Source of the DNA: Epichloe hybrida
Taxonomy: Eukaryota > Ascomycota > Sordariomycetes > Hypocreales > Clavicipitaceae
DNA: 64,000 bases
Direction: 5' to 3'
Assembly (NCBI GenBank): GCA_019022495.1
Contig: JAFEKR010000018.1
Location: 186,001-250,000 of the forward strand
Shown here: positions 21,716-33,308 of the stretch, one piece after another
How positions within the stretch are numbered: the first letter of the stretch is position 1
Layout: every line of letters starts with the position of its first letter
Notes under the pieces: generated by a model
The model's database searches: none
Seen by the model: the letters and a program-made list of their open reading frames with translations, nothing else
Told to the model about the DNA's origin: nothing
Program-made: the position numbers and the translations under genes

Positions 21716-21893
21716 CCGCCGTCCCCGTCTTGGGCTCATTCTCAACATCGTGCTCGTACACGCCGCCCTCTGCCGACAGCGGAACCTGACGCTTCCCGTC
21801 GTCGCGGTAGACGCCCGGCTCTGCGGACAGCGGGGCGCGGTCCCCGGCCCCGGCCTTGTCGCGGGACGAAGTGGTGTCTTTGTCGGACGGCAT
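21666..21893 (-). CDS. Small hypothetical protein with an internal PLSAExGVY duplication
   Basis: A 75-aa hydrophilic protein from ATG 21893 (MPSDKDTTSSRDK...) to TGA 21666. It contains two copies of the same motif (APLSAEPGVYRDD and VPLSAEGGVYEHD) and has no signal peptide or membrane segment. A TATA-like element (TTTATAAG on the minus strand, about 21993-22000) lies about 100 bp upstream of the ATG, supporting transcription. The gene is GC-rich and uncut by introns. No function recognised; it is short enough that it could be spurious, but the duplicated motif argues for a real peptide. Confidence 0.5.
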   Translation of the reverse strand: MPSDKDTTSSRDKAGAGDRAPLSAEPGVYRDDGKRQVPLSAEGGVYEHDVENEPKTGTAGEGGVSITNEGNKSKV

Positions 21894-22442
21894 TGGTGGA
21901 TGGTAGGATGGACGAAGCTTGGTTTCTGACAGGATTGTTGTTGAGAGAGAGCCCGGAGACTCCTCTTTCCCCCCCGTTGTGTGATCACTCGTCTTATAAA
22001 GGGCTTTTCCCCGCACATGTGGCGTCATGGCTTGAGACTTGGTGATATGAGATCATAGACGTGGTGCCCGACGCGCTCGGCTGCTGGTGCCGCGCGGGTC
22101 GCCCCACTGCTTGCCGGGGGAGATGCTCCGTGTTGGCGGGTTCGCGGGCGTGCGACTCCTCTCTTTGGAATTGGAAATACGTGGCACTTGCCGTCACTAT
22201 TTGTGTGCATTCGCATCCGCTGGTCAGAAGTACATTTGTACAATTCTGCCATCAACATGCACTAATCAAAAGTACATTTGTACAAGTGTGCCATCCATGG
22301 AGCTACAAGTCTACCACGTAGCGTCTAGTCAGTGACCTTGCGAGGCCGTGTCGTTTCCCAAAAAAAAATGGGAGAGCATGCCGGCAGCTATACTGGGGAT
22401 ACTTCAACAGGTTCCAACATTGGGTGTCGTCTTAATTTTCGT
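21894..22442. other. Intergenic, no gene seen
   Basis: Promoter region of the small minus-strand gene and 3' flank of NAA25. A direct repeat (AAAAGTACATTTGTACAA-like, near 22225 and 22268) is present. Confidence 0.45.
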
Positions 22443-25400
22443 CTATTCCCATTTCACATGTCCCCATCCTACTGCGTTGAGCCTCCAGCTCTCGACCAGC
22501 TCCTTGACCGTCCCGTCCTCGACCAATTCATTCAGCTCTTTGCTCCCCCCGTCCTCAAACGCCCAACTTCTCAGGCTCCGACCTAGATCGGCCCCGTTCC
22601 CAACCTCCTTCTTCAACCATGACATGACTGCCTTGCCCTCCTTGAGGGCTGATTCCGCGCAGGCCTGTAGACTCTTGGCCTGGACGACCACGTCCTTTGG
22701 CAAATTGCTGCTTCCCGAACGATCGCGTTCCTTCTCGCGCTCGTTGAATGTCAGGATCCATGCCGTGGCGAGCTTCGTCGCCATGGCTGTGTCGTGGAGC
22801 ATGGTGATTTGGTGCAGGGAGCGGAACGTGGAAACCATCTTCTCGGTGGACTCGGCTGGGCTGGGCAGCCCATCGAGTTGGCCGACCATGGAGGCTTTGA
22901 TCGCATCGGCCATATGGCCAAAGGCGCTGGGAAGCGGCGCGGACCGGTCAATGCTGACGCACAGGGAGATGAAGGTCGCTAGCAGATGCACCGAGTCGTA
23001 GTAGAACATTTCGCTCGGCGTGCAGTGTTTCGAGGCGTCACCGAGAAACTTGGACATGGAGTTGCTGAGCCGGCTCATCGTCTCCATGACAAAGGTGCAG
23101 TCGATGCCCATGACCGCCGCCGTCGTCTTGTATACGCTCGGCGGCCTGTAGGCGAGAATGTTTTGGAAGGCCTCGCTGAGCAGTGACAGATGAACGCGTG
23201 TGCTCTGTCTCTCTCGCCGTCAGTCTCCCTGCGTCCCAGGCTTTTACGGGACGCATGACTTACAGAAAGCCCTGGTCCAAGACTCAGGCGCTCATGCAGC
23301 GCCATCGATGCACTCGACGCCCAGGACGGAAATGATCCGTAATCGACTGCGACTCTCAACTCGAGATCGTCGGGTACCTCGTCTGAGATAGTCGTCAGCG
23401 TTTGCCCGCGTATATCTATCTTCTCGGGAAGAACAACTTACAAAAGCGAGCATCATTCAGGAACTCGCCGCAAGGCTCGCCCAGCAACCTATCCGCCCTC
23501 ACCTCTTCCACTAAACTCATGGCCCTGGTGCAGCCCGACCTCAGGTTGTCAGTGTATCTTGGCATGTCAATGATGCTGCCGTAGCTACCCGCCTCGAATG
23601 CGTCGATCAGCTTCCTCGGCATTCTCAGTTTCAAGCAATTCGCAAAATGGCCGCGCAACGTCTCAACCAGATCCCAGCCCCAGTTATCGGAAGGGTCAAG
23701 AACAATCGGTGCAACGGTTGACAGCCTATCGTAAAAGATGGGCGCAAGCGAGTCAACAATGGTCCGCTTCACGCCCAGCCCTTGCCAGATCTCGCGACAT
23801 CGATGGGCTGATCCGAGGAGGACATGTAATTGTACGAGGAGCAGGCAGATCTGACTGTGTTTCGGGGTCATGAAGGCCTGATGTTCTAGCATGAGGAGAG
23901 CGCGGACGAGATACTCTGACTTGGCTTCAGCGGCAACGTATCCTGGTCGGCCACGGAAAGCCAGTTGAACGTGGCACAGCGCCACAACCAGGGCCAGCTC
24001 CGGCAGGATTTCATTTTCAACCTCTGCATGGCCCCTGAACTCTTTTGTTGCCGATTTGTACGTCTTCAAAGCAGCCGAAGATGTCTTTGAAAGGCACGAG
24101 TCGCACGATTCCGACTCAAACTTGGAGTGGCAGACGACGCATTTGGACGCTGGGAGGTCGGCGGCGACTTGAGTTCGTGAAATAGGGCAGGTCGATAGAA
24201 GGTATTGTAGTTTAAGAGAAAGAAGATGGATCCTAGCAGAAGCCACCGGGTCTTTGGCAGCCCTTGCCAGTTCCGGCACGTAGGTGTAAGCAACGTGCTT
24301 CAGGCCACTGGCGTCCAACCTCTCCACCAACTCTTTGACGTCGTCGAAACACGCAATGCTTGTCTTTTGGCTGTCAATATAGAGGAGCAGCTCTTGCAAG
24401 CGCGAAGATGACGGCTTGTCGTTGACAACGTCCGCTTGGTCATTAGTCTCGAGTGTGAAGGCTGCCGAGACTTTGGCCAGGAGTATGTTCCTCTTGTAGA
24501 TTGGTTTCAGACTTTTCGACTTGGCCATTCTCATCAGCAAATCTTGGAGTTTTGCAGCCATTCTAATTCTATCCACTTGTCAGCTCGCTGGTTCACAGTC
24601 ATCCTAAAAAAAAAACTATAAAAAAAACACACACACATACCCTGCGTCGGTGCCCTTCAGATGGGCAGCAGCCTCAAGGAATTGTCTCCATGTCGACCAG
24701 TCGCAAGCCAACAGCGTCAGTTCTCCATCCTCCCCCGTGTCAGAAAGACACTCGTGACACAGGTCGCACAGCGCTCCCCATTGTTGCGACTTCCTGTACT
24801 TGGCCGCAGCCCGTCGGAACAGCTCTTTTCTCCCCATTCGGAACTGCGCCACTGGCGAGAACACGGGACTATCAACGAGCTTCCTGAAATCCTCGGGAGT
24901 CCCGTGAGTTTCTACAATGTCGTAAAGCAACAGCATTTCCTGCTCAGACTTGACGCCTCGCGCGGGCATCCCCTCTCCCGCTTGCGATGCGTGTGCCTGC
25001 TCGGTAAGTTGCGCTGCCCGCTCTATTTGCTTTTGTGCGAGCATTGCATACAGTTTCTTCTTGTCAGGCGGCGCCTGGCTGCTTTTCTTGGTTCAACGTC
25101 AGTCCAAGGCCGCGACCGCCATTCAATTCGGGCGTGATGACATACCGCCAACATGTGAGTAATGACAATGTTCCAGAACATAAAGTCCCTATCCTGAGGG
25201 AAAGATCTATCGATGATCGCAGCAATCTATGCAGTCCTATCAGTATGAGAAAATGGGGACTTCTCTTCTCTTTTCCTTTCCTTTCCTTTTCTTCCCCCCC
25301 CCCCCCCTTTTTTTTTTCTTTCTTTTCTTTCCCCTTTTCCTAGAACTAGGGCCAGTATATACGCACTTGCTGAGCGGCATTCAAGTCCCAGTGCAACAGA

Positions 25401-25863
25401 CACGATTGCAAACACCTCGTATCAGCGATCTTGTCCTTTGGCGCAGCCTTGACGGCTCTCACCCTCAGCTGGCCTATCGTCTCTGAAAAGGATTCTTCGG
25501 GCATCAATTCGAAAGTGGACCACTCCAACAAGTCAATGGCATCGACGTCCTTGACCACGGTGCCATCCTTGACAAACTTGTCAATGGCAGCAACAGCGAC
25601 GAACTTGGAGTGGGGGTCATCCAACTGGCTTTCAGCGCAGAGCTTGACAATCTGGAATCTCCTGTCAGCGGGCCATGTCAAGTATTTCAGACTGACCGAG
25701 TGCATCCATATCTCATGGACGTGCTCACCTCAAAGTACGGGTCGTTGAACGTCCGCGCCCGCTGCTGGGCAAGCCGCATCGCCGCAGCCCAGTTCCCATC
25801 TTGAAAAGCAGACTGGAGCTGGAGATCGGTCCCGTTTCTGAGACGGGGGCGTTGGCGGCTCAT
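22443..25863 (-). CDS. MDM20: NatB N-terminal acetyltransferase auxiliary subunit (NAA25/MDM20)
   Basis: Non-catalytic TPR scaffold that brings the Naa20 catalytic subunit to the ribosome, where NatB acetylates nascent Met-Asp/Glu/Asn N-termini. Seven exons: 25863-25729, 25651-25367, 25226-25146, 25074-24641, 24568-23442, 23382-23264, 23204-22443; all phases agree, giving about 980 aa. The helical-repeat N-terminus (DLQLQSAFQDGNWAAAMRLAQQ), FPQDRDFMFWNIVITHML, KKKLYAMLAQKQIERAAQL and the CVVCHSKFES...CDSC segment fit Mdm20 homologues. Two junctions have alternatives: the acceptor of exon 4 (25074 or 25086) and of exon 5 (24568 or 24562). The second intron (25227-25366) contains long C and T runs on the plus strand. 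Confidence 0.88.
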
Positions 25864-26422
25864 GACATGTGAGAGGCGTTGGTTGCGGGATTCACGTTGA
25901 ATTCTGCAGTTTGGCATCTGCACCTTTGGCGGGGCAGGCAGACAGACAGACATGGGTGCCATGGAGGGGCTGTCTGGGATGGAACCTTGGACAGTGTTTT
26001 GGACACTGTACGCAGAAACTCACAATCTGGCACAGGTCGGATTGGAACACTCTTCACTTGTTGGCTTCACCTTTTGGCTTCCCTTTTGGCCATGTCTGGA
26101 TGCGAACCAGCACTACAAGTCGTTTGATATTTAATTAGGCAGTGACAGGGACAAATAGTACACTCCCCCAATTGAACCTAGATTCCGACCGCAACCTTTC
26201 AAGCTTCCATCGCCATGCCACATTCCTTGGCAATGGGCATCAATCACCATTATTATATGCCTCTTGTACATGGAAATCGTACACTACACCAGGGAACGTC
26301 CCTCTACAAGAGCCGTGCGTCATAGTACATCACAACAGCTTCTCCCTCGACGTCACGGGGCTCCCGACCGCTCGGTCGTCCCCATTCCAACCCGAGTTCT
26401 TGTGTTCCGCGTCGCTCGTAGT
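25864..26422. other. Intergenic between NAA25 and COX23
   Basis: NAA25 promoter and the COX23 3' region. Nothing else recognised. Confidence 0.5.
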
Positions 26423-26879
26423 TCATCCAAAGAAGCCGCCCTTTTCCTTCTTTCGTCGCTCCGTCTGCAGACTACGAGTCAGACAGGAATGCTTTTCCGT
26501 ACCGTATGTGAGTCGTGGCAAACTCACCCAAGCAGCCTTGCAATCCCTGTACGCCCTGCGCCCCCATCCCATCAGATCAGCGTCCGTCCACCGTGCATCA
26601 CAAATGTTCCCGTCACGTCATGGCCGGAGCGGAGGGAGGGCTCACGTACTGGAAATACTCGCCGCACATGGCCTTATCCCCTCGGTTGCGATACAGACAT
26701 TTGTAGCTTCGCTGCGCTGCTTCCTGGCAAGGGTCGTAGAACTTGCTTTTGGATTTTCTGAACACAGTTAGCGGACGGTGCGGGCAAATGCGACCGAGGA
26801 TGGCGCACGTTTCAAACTTTTCTTTGGCTTCGCTGTCCCACGGGTCTTTCCCGGGTTCTTGTTGCGACGAGGAGGACAT
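26423..26879 (-). CDS. COX23: COX23-type twin-CX9C mitochondrial protein
   Basis: An 82-aa intermembrane-space protein of the CHCH (twin CX9C) family needed for cytochrome c oxidase assembly. Four exons: 26879-26809, 26757-26650, 26555-26528 (28 nt) and 26464-26423. Introns of 51, 94 and 63 nt have GT-AG ends and CTAAC/CTGAC branch sites, with matching phases. The spliced product reads KDPWDSEAKEKFET-KSKSKFYDPCQEAAQRSYKCLYRNRGDKAMCGEYFQ-AYRDCKAAW-TERRKKEKGGFFG. The first CX9C pair (C..QEAAQRSYK..C) and the second (CGEYFQAYRDC) are both complete. The gene cannot be seen without assembling its micro-exons. Confidence 0.9.
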
Positions 26880-27135
26880 GGCTTGTGTTGTATGGTGTTG
26901 TATGTTGTTGTTGTTGAACAAGAGGCTTCATTGTCGTTCGTCGTTAAGTTGGCGGGAGAATCTCGGCAAATCAAGTCGAGGGTTTGGTTGGCATTGCCGA
27001 AAGGTGAACTTCAGTCAAACAGGTCACCCGAGCGCGTGACCAGGAACAAAAAAAAGCTTGCCGTCACTTGTTGCGTGCGTCCTTTGCTCTGTGAAGCAAG
27101 CTCGGCCACTATCAAAATTCTAGGATGCCATGGCC

Positions 27136-28638
27136 TCATGTCTGCTCTTGAATGCTCCCCCAGAACTCTCCCCTCCCGCGCTCTGCCCTCCCATCCGCAC
27201 ATTCTCGCAGCAATCCCCCTCGCGCCAATTGAATCTTCCGAACAGTCTCCCTGCTGCAGCACAGCCCGACATCCAAGTCCTTCAAGTCCTCGTCGCCCGT
27301 GAGGGCCAGCGCAGCCAGGCCCAGATACGAATGATACAGATCCGGGTGTCCGCCCGCGTGCTTGGAGAAGCCGCCGATGCGCTGCTGCGTAATGTCCAGC
27401 AGATACGCCCGTGACGGCGCTATGTTGACGGCGTGAAACGAGCCAACCATCTAAAAAAAAAAAAAAAAAAAGTGTTTCATCACTGATGAGCATGCTTCTT
27501 TGCTTTCCTTGCGGAGCCAGCGCCAACCTTACCGAGAGCGTGCCAGCAACCCACCAGCAATAGCATGTGTCGGCCTTCTTGTTCCATCGTCCGTTCCATC
27601 CCACGTGCGTGCAGCCGTTTCCCAAGGACAAATCGCCCAGCCTGGTTTCAACAAAGTTCTCGTTGTCCTCCTCGTCGTCGTCCTCTTCTTCCTTGGCGAG
27701 ATAATTGAATTGCCTGTGGACAAGGAACCGCACGAGAGCTGCCCGGTCCGGCACGCCCCTGTCGACAGCAGAGCTGCTGTGCGAGGAGGACGTCGAGCAC
27801 GGCGGGCGATCAAGCATGTATAGAGCACCAATGGCGCAGTACGCATAGCCAGCTGATCATTTCATTTTGCGTCGGTCAAATGCGTCAGCGTCAGCGTCAG
27901 TTTTGTTCCCTCCCTCGGCGTAGTTACGTACCGTGAGACTCGTGGTCCGAAGCTTCTGCCACACCGCCATCGTACGTCTTATGATGTTAGCATTGTCAGA
28001 ACGTGCAGCTCACCGCCTACCTGCCTGCCTGCCTGCCTGCCTACCTGTGCATGGCGAACATGATGGATGATGCCGTCCACATCAATGTCCTTCTCCTCCC
28101 GCCAGGCACTCTCCCCCTCCCTCGCGTCTCCTCTCAGCATCCAGCGAATGCAACTCGCCAAGTAGCTATGCCTCATGTCTCTGCCTCCCACGGCGTCCCC
28201 ATCCCAAAGTACTTGGCCGAAACTTCCATCCTCCCTCTGCAGCTTCTTCATCCAGCGCAGCAGCTTCCTCCGCTCGACGCCAGCAAACGCTGCGGCGGCC
28301 TCGTCGTCCGTCTCGGCCGCCACGCCCAGGAGAAGCAAGGCGAAAAACGTGGCAGCCAAATTAGCCGAGGCCTTTGTCGAGTGCTGGCCCGCCAGCATGT
28401 GAGTCGGGCTGCCGCAGAAGCCGCCTTGTGGGTGCTGGAGGCTCAGAACCCATGAGCGGATGGATGAGCGGTCCTGCGGCGTAAGTGGTGCCGAGAGGAG
28501 ATCCAAGGCCGAGACGATGAAGTAGGCAAACGTGAGGCGGGTAGAGTCGTTGGCCGTGTAGGCCGACGGAAGATACGACGTGAAGCATCGCCGCCAGTAC
28601 TTGACGTGTTTGTCCCTGTCTATCGACGCGGCGGCCAT
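27136..28638 (-). CDS. CDC43: Geranylgeranyltransferase type I beta subunit
   Basis: Catalytic beta subunit that prenylates CAAX proteins such as Rho GTPases. Exons: 28638-28045, 27977-27932 (46 nt), 27852-27533, 27450-27136; phases agree; 424 aa. The alpha-alpha barrel repeats are visible: LQHPQGGFCGSP, REDGSFGQVLWD, TYDGGVAEASDHESHG/AGYAYCAIGAL, and TQQRIGGFSK. Zinc ligands expected for the family are present: Asp and Cys in KKADTCYCWW and His in DLYHSYLGL. An acidic insertion (KEEEDDDEEDNEN) of about 15 residues lies in exon 3. The third intron ends in a long T run before TAG on the coding strand. Divergently transcribed from ILM1. Confidence 0.92.
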
Positions 28639-29008
28639 GGTTGGCGAGCGGGATTGTGGACTTTTTCACGCCCTAGGTTTAATTCCCCCCGGAAAGAAGG
28701 AATTCGTCTGCTATAGTGCAGTGAGCCGTCTTGGTGTCTGTGGTTTCGTTTCGATGAATCTGATTTTTTTTCAAATTTGTGTACATACAACATTGCCAAG
28801 GGTCGTCTGAAAGAAACATGCCCGCTACCAATGGGGCCGCTGCTCCATCTCCAACCACCACCGCCTGGCCACATTCGTCCCCACCTCATTGTACCTTTGT
28901 GACTTCGTCCATCCGACATCGTTTCGAACCACACTTCCTTAATCAGAAAAGTACATGTCCACCCAGGCAGGCCTCTTCCAAATCACGCCCCCCTTTTCCC
29001 AAGCAACC
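28639..29008. promoter_or_regulatory. Shared divergent promoter region, CDC43-like / ILM1
   Basis: 370 bp separate the ATGs of two divergent genes. It may carry both promoters; no specific site identified. An in-frame upstream ATG for ILM1 exists at 28955. Confidence 0.4.
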
Positions 29009-29734
29009 ATGGCAATCATCACCTCCAAAACCCTCATCACATCCATATCCCTCTTCCACATAACCCTCGGCTTCATCTTCATCACCAACCCCCGCCGAAT
29101 ACCCGACCAGATTCTCGTGCAGGTCCTCGGCCAGAGCATGGGCATAGTGAGTAAATCACATCCTCACATCCGAGCCCGAAACCCTCTTTTCTGACGGAAC
29201 GGACCCAGCCCCACGCCCGCGGCTTCGACGCCCAAAGCCACGCCCTCGCCTTCCTGGGCTCCGTCCTCGCCTTCTTCGGCTTCAGCGACCTGCTGAGCTT
29301 TTCTATGCCCGAGGAGCTGGGATCGCTTTACTACTGGGGCACACAGGGTATGTCTCTCTCTCTCTCTCTCTCTCTGCGCATTCCGACAGATCAATCTGGT
29401 CATGGGCAGCTCCCGCCGGCGCTAATGCATTGCAGCGCCGGTCAGGGCCTTGTTCTCGATTCTCTCGACGTTTTACATTTACGCGTTTGGCCCGTCTTCG
29501 CCCATCTATGGCGGTGCCGGATACCGTACTAGGGGTGGGTACAACCCGTCTTACCAGGCTGCGGGATGGGGAGGCGATGGGTTGAAGAACCGCGTCTTCT
29601 TCACATTCGCCTTTATCGAGATGATTGCTTGGTTCTGGGTTTGGGTCACGTTGAGGGAAGAGAGATCGGGTGTTGTGGACAGAATGAGACGGAACGCGAG
29701 ACGAGAAAGCGCGAGGCATGATCGCGATGAGTAA
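29009..29734 (+). CDS. ILM1: ILM1-like membrane protein (increased loss of mitochondrial DNA)
   Basis: A 191-aa ER-type membrane protein with four predicted helices. Exons: 29009-29146, 29209-29347, 29436-29734; introns of 62 and 88 nt with CTGAC/CTAAT branch sites. It begins MAIITSKTLITSISLFHITLGFIF, has QVLGQSMGI-PHARGFD, LAFLGSVLAFFGFSDLLSF and ends with FIEMIAWFWVWVTLREER, all matching fungal Ilm1. The molecular role in yeast is not settled. ATG 29009 has a good context (CAACCATGG) and fits family length; the in-frame ATG at 28955 would add 18 residues. The second intron contains a (TC)n microsatellite (about 29353-29376). Confidence 0.88.
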
Positions 29735-30343
29735 TGAAATGGCTGCTTGGCTATAAAGGGCTGTGCTGTTTGTTCGCGTCGACGTTTGAGTTGGTTTGGG
29801 TTGGGTTGCATACACATCTAGGAGGGCTGTGTGGCGTATTTTGGAAGATATACCCCTTATGTTGCTGCTGCTGCTGCTGCTGCTGCTGTCATGGGCTTAT
29901 GGAACGATATTGGAAACTCTGACGCAAGACCATCATCGCGATGCTTTGGAAGGGATGAACTGCTGGTGTACAAGGTCGGCCACATGATGCAACTGGTGTA
30001 CTGGTGTATTTCCTCCAAGCCCTACTGAACAGTATCAACATCCTCGCGCGGGTATATTCCTCCCAATCCTGCAGCCCTCGTCCACCTGCCTAGTGTATTT
30101 CCGTGTTACAAAAGAAAACTGGGAGCAAAACAACAGAGGTACGGTCTGCCTGCAGCGGTGGCACTCGGCGCCTCCCACAGAAGAGTATGTACATTCGCAT
30201 ATAAAAGAAAGATGGACATGGGGATGAAGAAATGCTGCTACCTCGTAAATGTGCGTCAAATATGTGGTTCCTTAGTTCGACTTCGGCCCACGAACCCTGG
30301 ACGCACGACGAAACCAAGGTCTAATTCTAGACCACGGTGAATG
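29735..30343. other. Intergenic with a CTG repeat
   Basis: 3' regions of two convergent genes. A CTG/GCT trinucleotide tract of about nine units lies at about 29862-29889. No gene seen. Confidence 0.5.
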
Positions 30344-33308
30344 TCAGGCGTCAGCCTTGCTTTCTTGACCAACAACCGCAGCTGTTGCCGTCTCCAGTTC
30401 TGGTGCAGGCGTCCGAGGTGGTTCGGCTTCCAAAATCTGCTCCTCAATCCATTCGTCTGGTCTGCCCGCGACGGGTTGGAACGAGTCGACTTCTTCAACT
30501 TCTTCATCAACTTCTGCCTCGACTTCTTCGACCGCGGCTTCTTCGTCTTCCTCTTGTATGCCGGGAATTTCGCCAGATCGTCGGCCGAGTGCCGATCCAC
30601 TTCCGCTTCTTGAATGAGAGCCAGAGCTGGCATGCCGGCTGCTATGGTGGCCTGAGCTGCCAAGATTCAATGACGGACCCTTGAAGATATTCCTCTTCCG
30701 CTTGGCAAACAAGACCCCTGATGCAAAGGGATTGGGTGAGCCGGGAGGTCGCTTGTTTTCGCTCGGCATGCCTTCGTCGTACAATCGCAGCGGCGCGGGA
30801 GCTGGCGACCCTCGAACAAGCCGAATGTTGGACGGGAACGAGGTTGCCGTCGTCGGTGTAGCTGGCAACACCTTGACTGAATGATGAGGTGACTGCCCAC
30901 GTCCGAGCGGCGTTTTGCATGTAGAAACAGACCCTGTCGAGCTGGTTGAAGATGCTTTCGAGTGCGAATGGCCGTGGTGGTGCATTGATCGTACGGAAGA
31001 GACTGATGATGATGTTGATTTCCTACCGCGCAGACCAGCAGAAGATCTTCGCATAGTCGATCGAGGAGTCAGGGGTGCTGGAGATAGAGATTGTCTCTTG
31101 TAAGAGGATGATGTTGCAACCCTGGGTCGCAGAGGCTTCGTATTAGAGGGGGCACGCAAAGAGGAGCCAGAGGGAGTTCTGCCTGGTATGCCACTTTGTC
31201 CGATAGCTGGCGCCTTGGCTCGACCATTGGATACCACTCCTTTTGGCAGAGGCACCGTGAGCTGGGCGCTATTGACCGAACTGGTCGTCGGGTATTTGCT
31301 CGTTTGTGGCCGGGGGCTACCGTCCTTTTCATTGTTTCCATTTTGAGAGTCCTTGTGATGCAAGTTGGGGGTGCTCCGACTGGTCTGTCGCTGGTGGCCC
31401 TTTCTCCGCTTTGTAGTGTTCTCCAAAAACCAATGCGACAACGTCTTCCAATGACCCAAGATGGCCTGACTAGGCTTCTTTCTCGCCTTGTGTTGTCCAT
31501 TTTTCTGAGTATTCTGCGCTGCGCCATCATCGCTCCTGGCTCCTCCAATGGTGTCCGAAGTTGTTATCAAATGCAACGTCGATCCACGGGACCGAGCACT
31601 ACGGATCACGCCCTCCTTGGGCGGTGGGATCGGTCGACGATGTCGGGAAGTCGAGACGGATCGGATCGAGTCTTTATCGATCGGGGTCGGGGGGATGTCA
31701 TCGTGAGACCTTCCCGACTCTGGGAGCAATGGCAAATCTGAAACCGTATAATCCCCATAGTAATTGGCGCTCCGCCGCTCTGAACGCCCGCGTCTCGAGC
31801 CATGTTCCCCGAGCCTTATAAATTGGCTGGTCAGGCCACCGTCTTCATCCACATCCTGAAGCACAGGGGCCCTGCGGTCAAGTCGGCTAGAAGCAGTTGA
31901 TAGTCTTCGAAGGCTCTTCTCGAGCTCCTTTTCCTTTTGCTTCCGCTCTCTCCGATGCATCTTTCGCTGCTCTCTCTCCAGAAGCAGTGTCCACCAGCCA
32001 GCCAGTGCATCGCACTTTTGGGCCACGACACTCTCAATTACTGCGTCAATGTCCACCCCAGCGCTTTTCATCCGATGAAGACAGTCCCTTTCCAAGGCCG
32101 AGACAAAGGGCGAATGCGCCTTTACATCAAGAATCGCTTGCTGGGCCGGGGCGTGTTCGGCGAGGAAAGGATGAGCCAGGATGTCCGCGAGGGCAGGTCG
32201 TGGCAGGGGTCGTTTCGACAGCAGGGACTTGAGCAGTGACATTGCATCAGGAGTCAAGTGGTCAGGGTACCTGGGTTCCTCGGATAAGATCCTTGTTCGC
32301 GTCACATTGTCGTCATCGTCGTCAAACGGTAGCTCTCCGCAGAGCAACGCGTACAGAATAATGCCTAAACTCCAAACGTCGACCTTTTCACCCGCGTACT
32401 TCTCCCCTTTCAACATCTCGGGGGCGGCATAGCATATTGTCCCACAGAAAGTCTGCAAGTGGTTGGTTCGGCCTTCATACTCCCGCGTAAAACCAAAGTC
32501 GACGAGCTTGACATTCTCGTTTTTGTCGAGCAGTATGTTTTCCAATTTCAAATCGCGGTGCACACATGACTGTAGATGGACATATGAAACGGCACCAACC
32601 AGCTGGGCGAATATTTTCTGGACCTTGGAGACAGGAAGAGGGCCGCGTTCGAGCAAATGATTGTAGAGCTCGTCGCCTTTTCCTCGCTCCGTCAGTACAT
32701 GGTCCCCCCCCCCCCAATCAATGAGAGTCACGCCATCATGATGCAGCATCTTACCTGAACAGTACTCCAACACTAGCCAGACTAAACTCTCTGTAATGAT
32801 GACTTCGTACAATCTCGCAATATGAGGATGGACAAACTGTCGGTGATGATGTATTTCGCGGGCCAAATTGGCGTCGTCTTTGTGTGCTGACTTGAGCACG
32901 ACCTGTTGGAAAAGGGGAGGAAGTCAGTTCGCGGCCGTTGTTGTCGGCTTGGGGGGGGAACGTCGGGCATGCTCGTACTTTAGAGCCATTGGTGAGTTTG
33001 TGTGTTGCGAGATAGACTTTTCCAAACGAGCCTTTCCCTATTAATCGACCAAGGGTGTAATTTCCAACAGATTTGAGGTCGCTGCTCGAGAACTCGCTGC
33101 AGAGTCGTGGGTCAGTGGGAGAGTCGAAGGGGCGGGCATGGAGTGCAAACGTACTCCAACAACTGCTGATAGGAATTGGCGAGCTACAAGGCGACAGAAA
33201 GACCAAAGGTTAGGTAGGGGAACGGCACGACTTGAAGCTCGCGAGGGTGAATGACGATACCTTTGCCTTGCGCCCATGTTCGTCAGCCTTCCCCTTTGCT
33301 GACTGCAT
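30344..33308 (-). CDS. CAMK-family Ser/Thr kinase (KIN4/CAMKL-like) with a long C-terminal tail
   Basis: Five exons: 33308-33261, 33183-33155 (29 nt), 33096-32979, 32902-32755, 32676-30344; phases agree; 891 aa. It starts MQSAKGKADEHGRKAK. The kinase domain (about residues 40-310) has GKGSFGKVYLA, the ATP lysine in VVLK, HRDLKLEN, DFG, FCGTICYAAPEMLKG and WSLGIILYALLCGELPF. The remaining ~580 residues are Ser/Arg-rich and disordered, ending with an acidic Glu-rich patch (EEDEEAAVEEVEAEVDEEVEEVD). The sequence fits the fungal CAMKL group related to Kin4, whose yeast member acts in the spindle-position checkpoint; orthology is inferred. The fourth intron (32677-32754, 78 nt) contains a run of 12 G on the coding strand, is a multiple of three and lacks stops, so retention would insert 26 residues into the kinase domain. 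Confidence 0.87.

Noticed and set aside
31196..31741. 181-codon plus-strand frame inside the KIN4-like kinase gene
   Set aside because: Antisense shadow of the Ser/Arg-rich tail.
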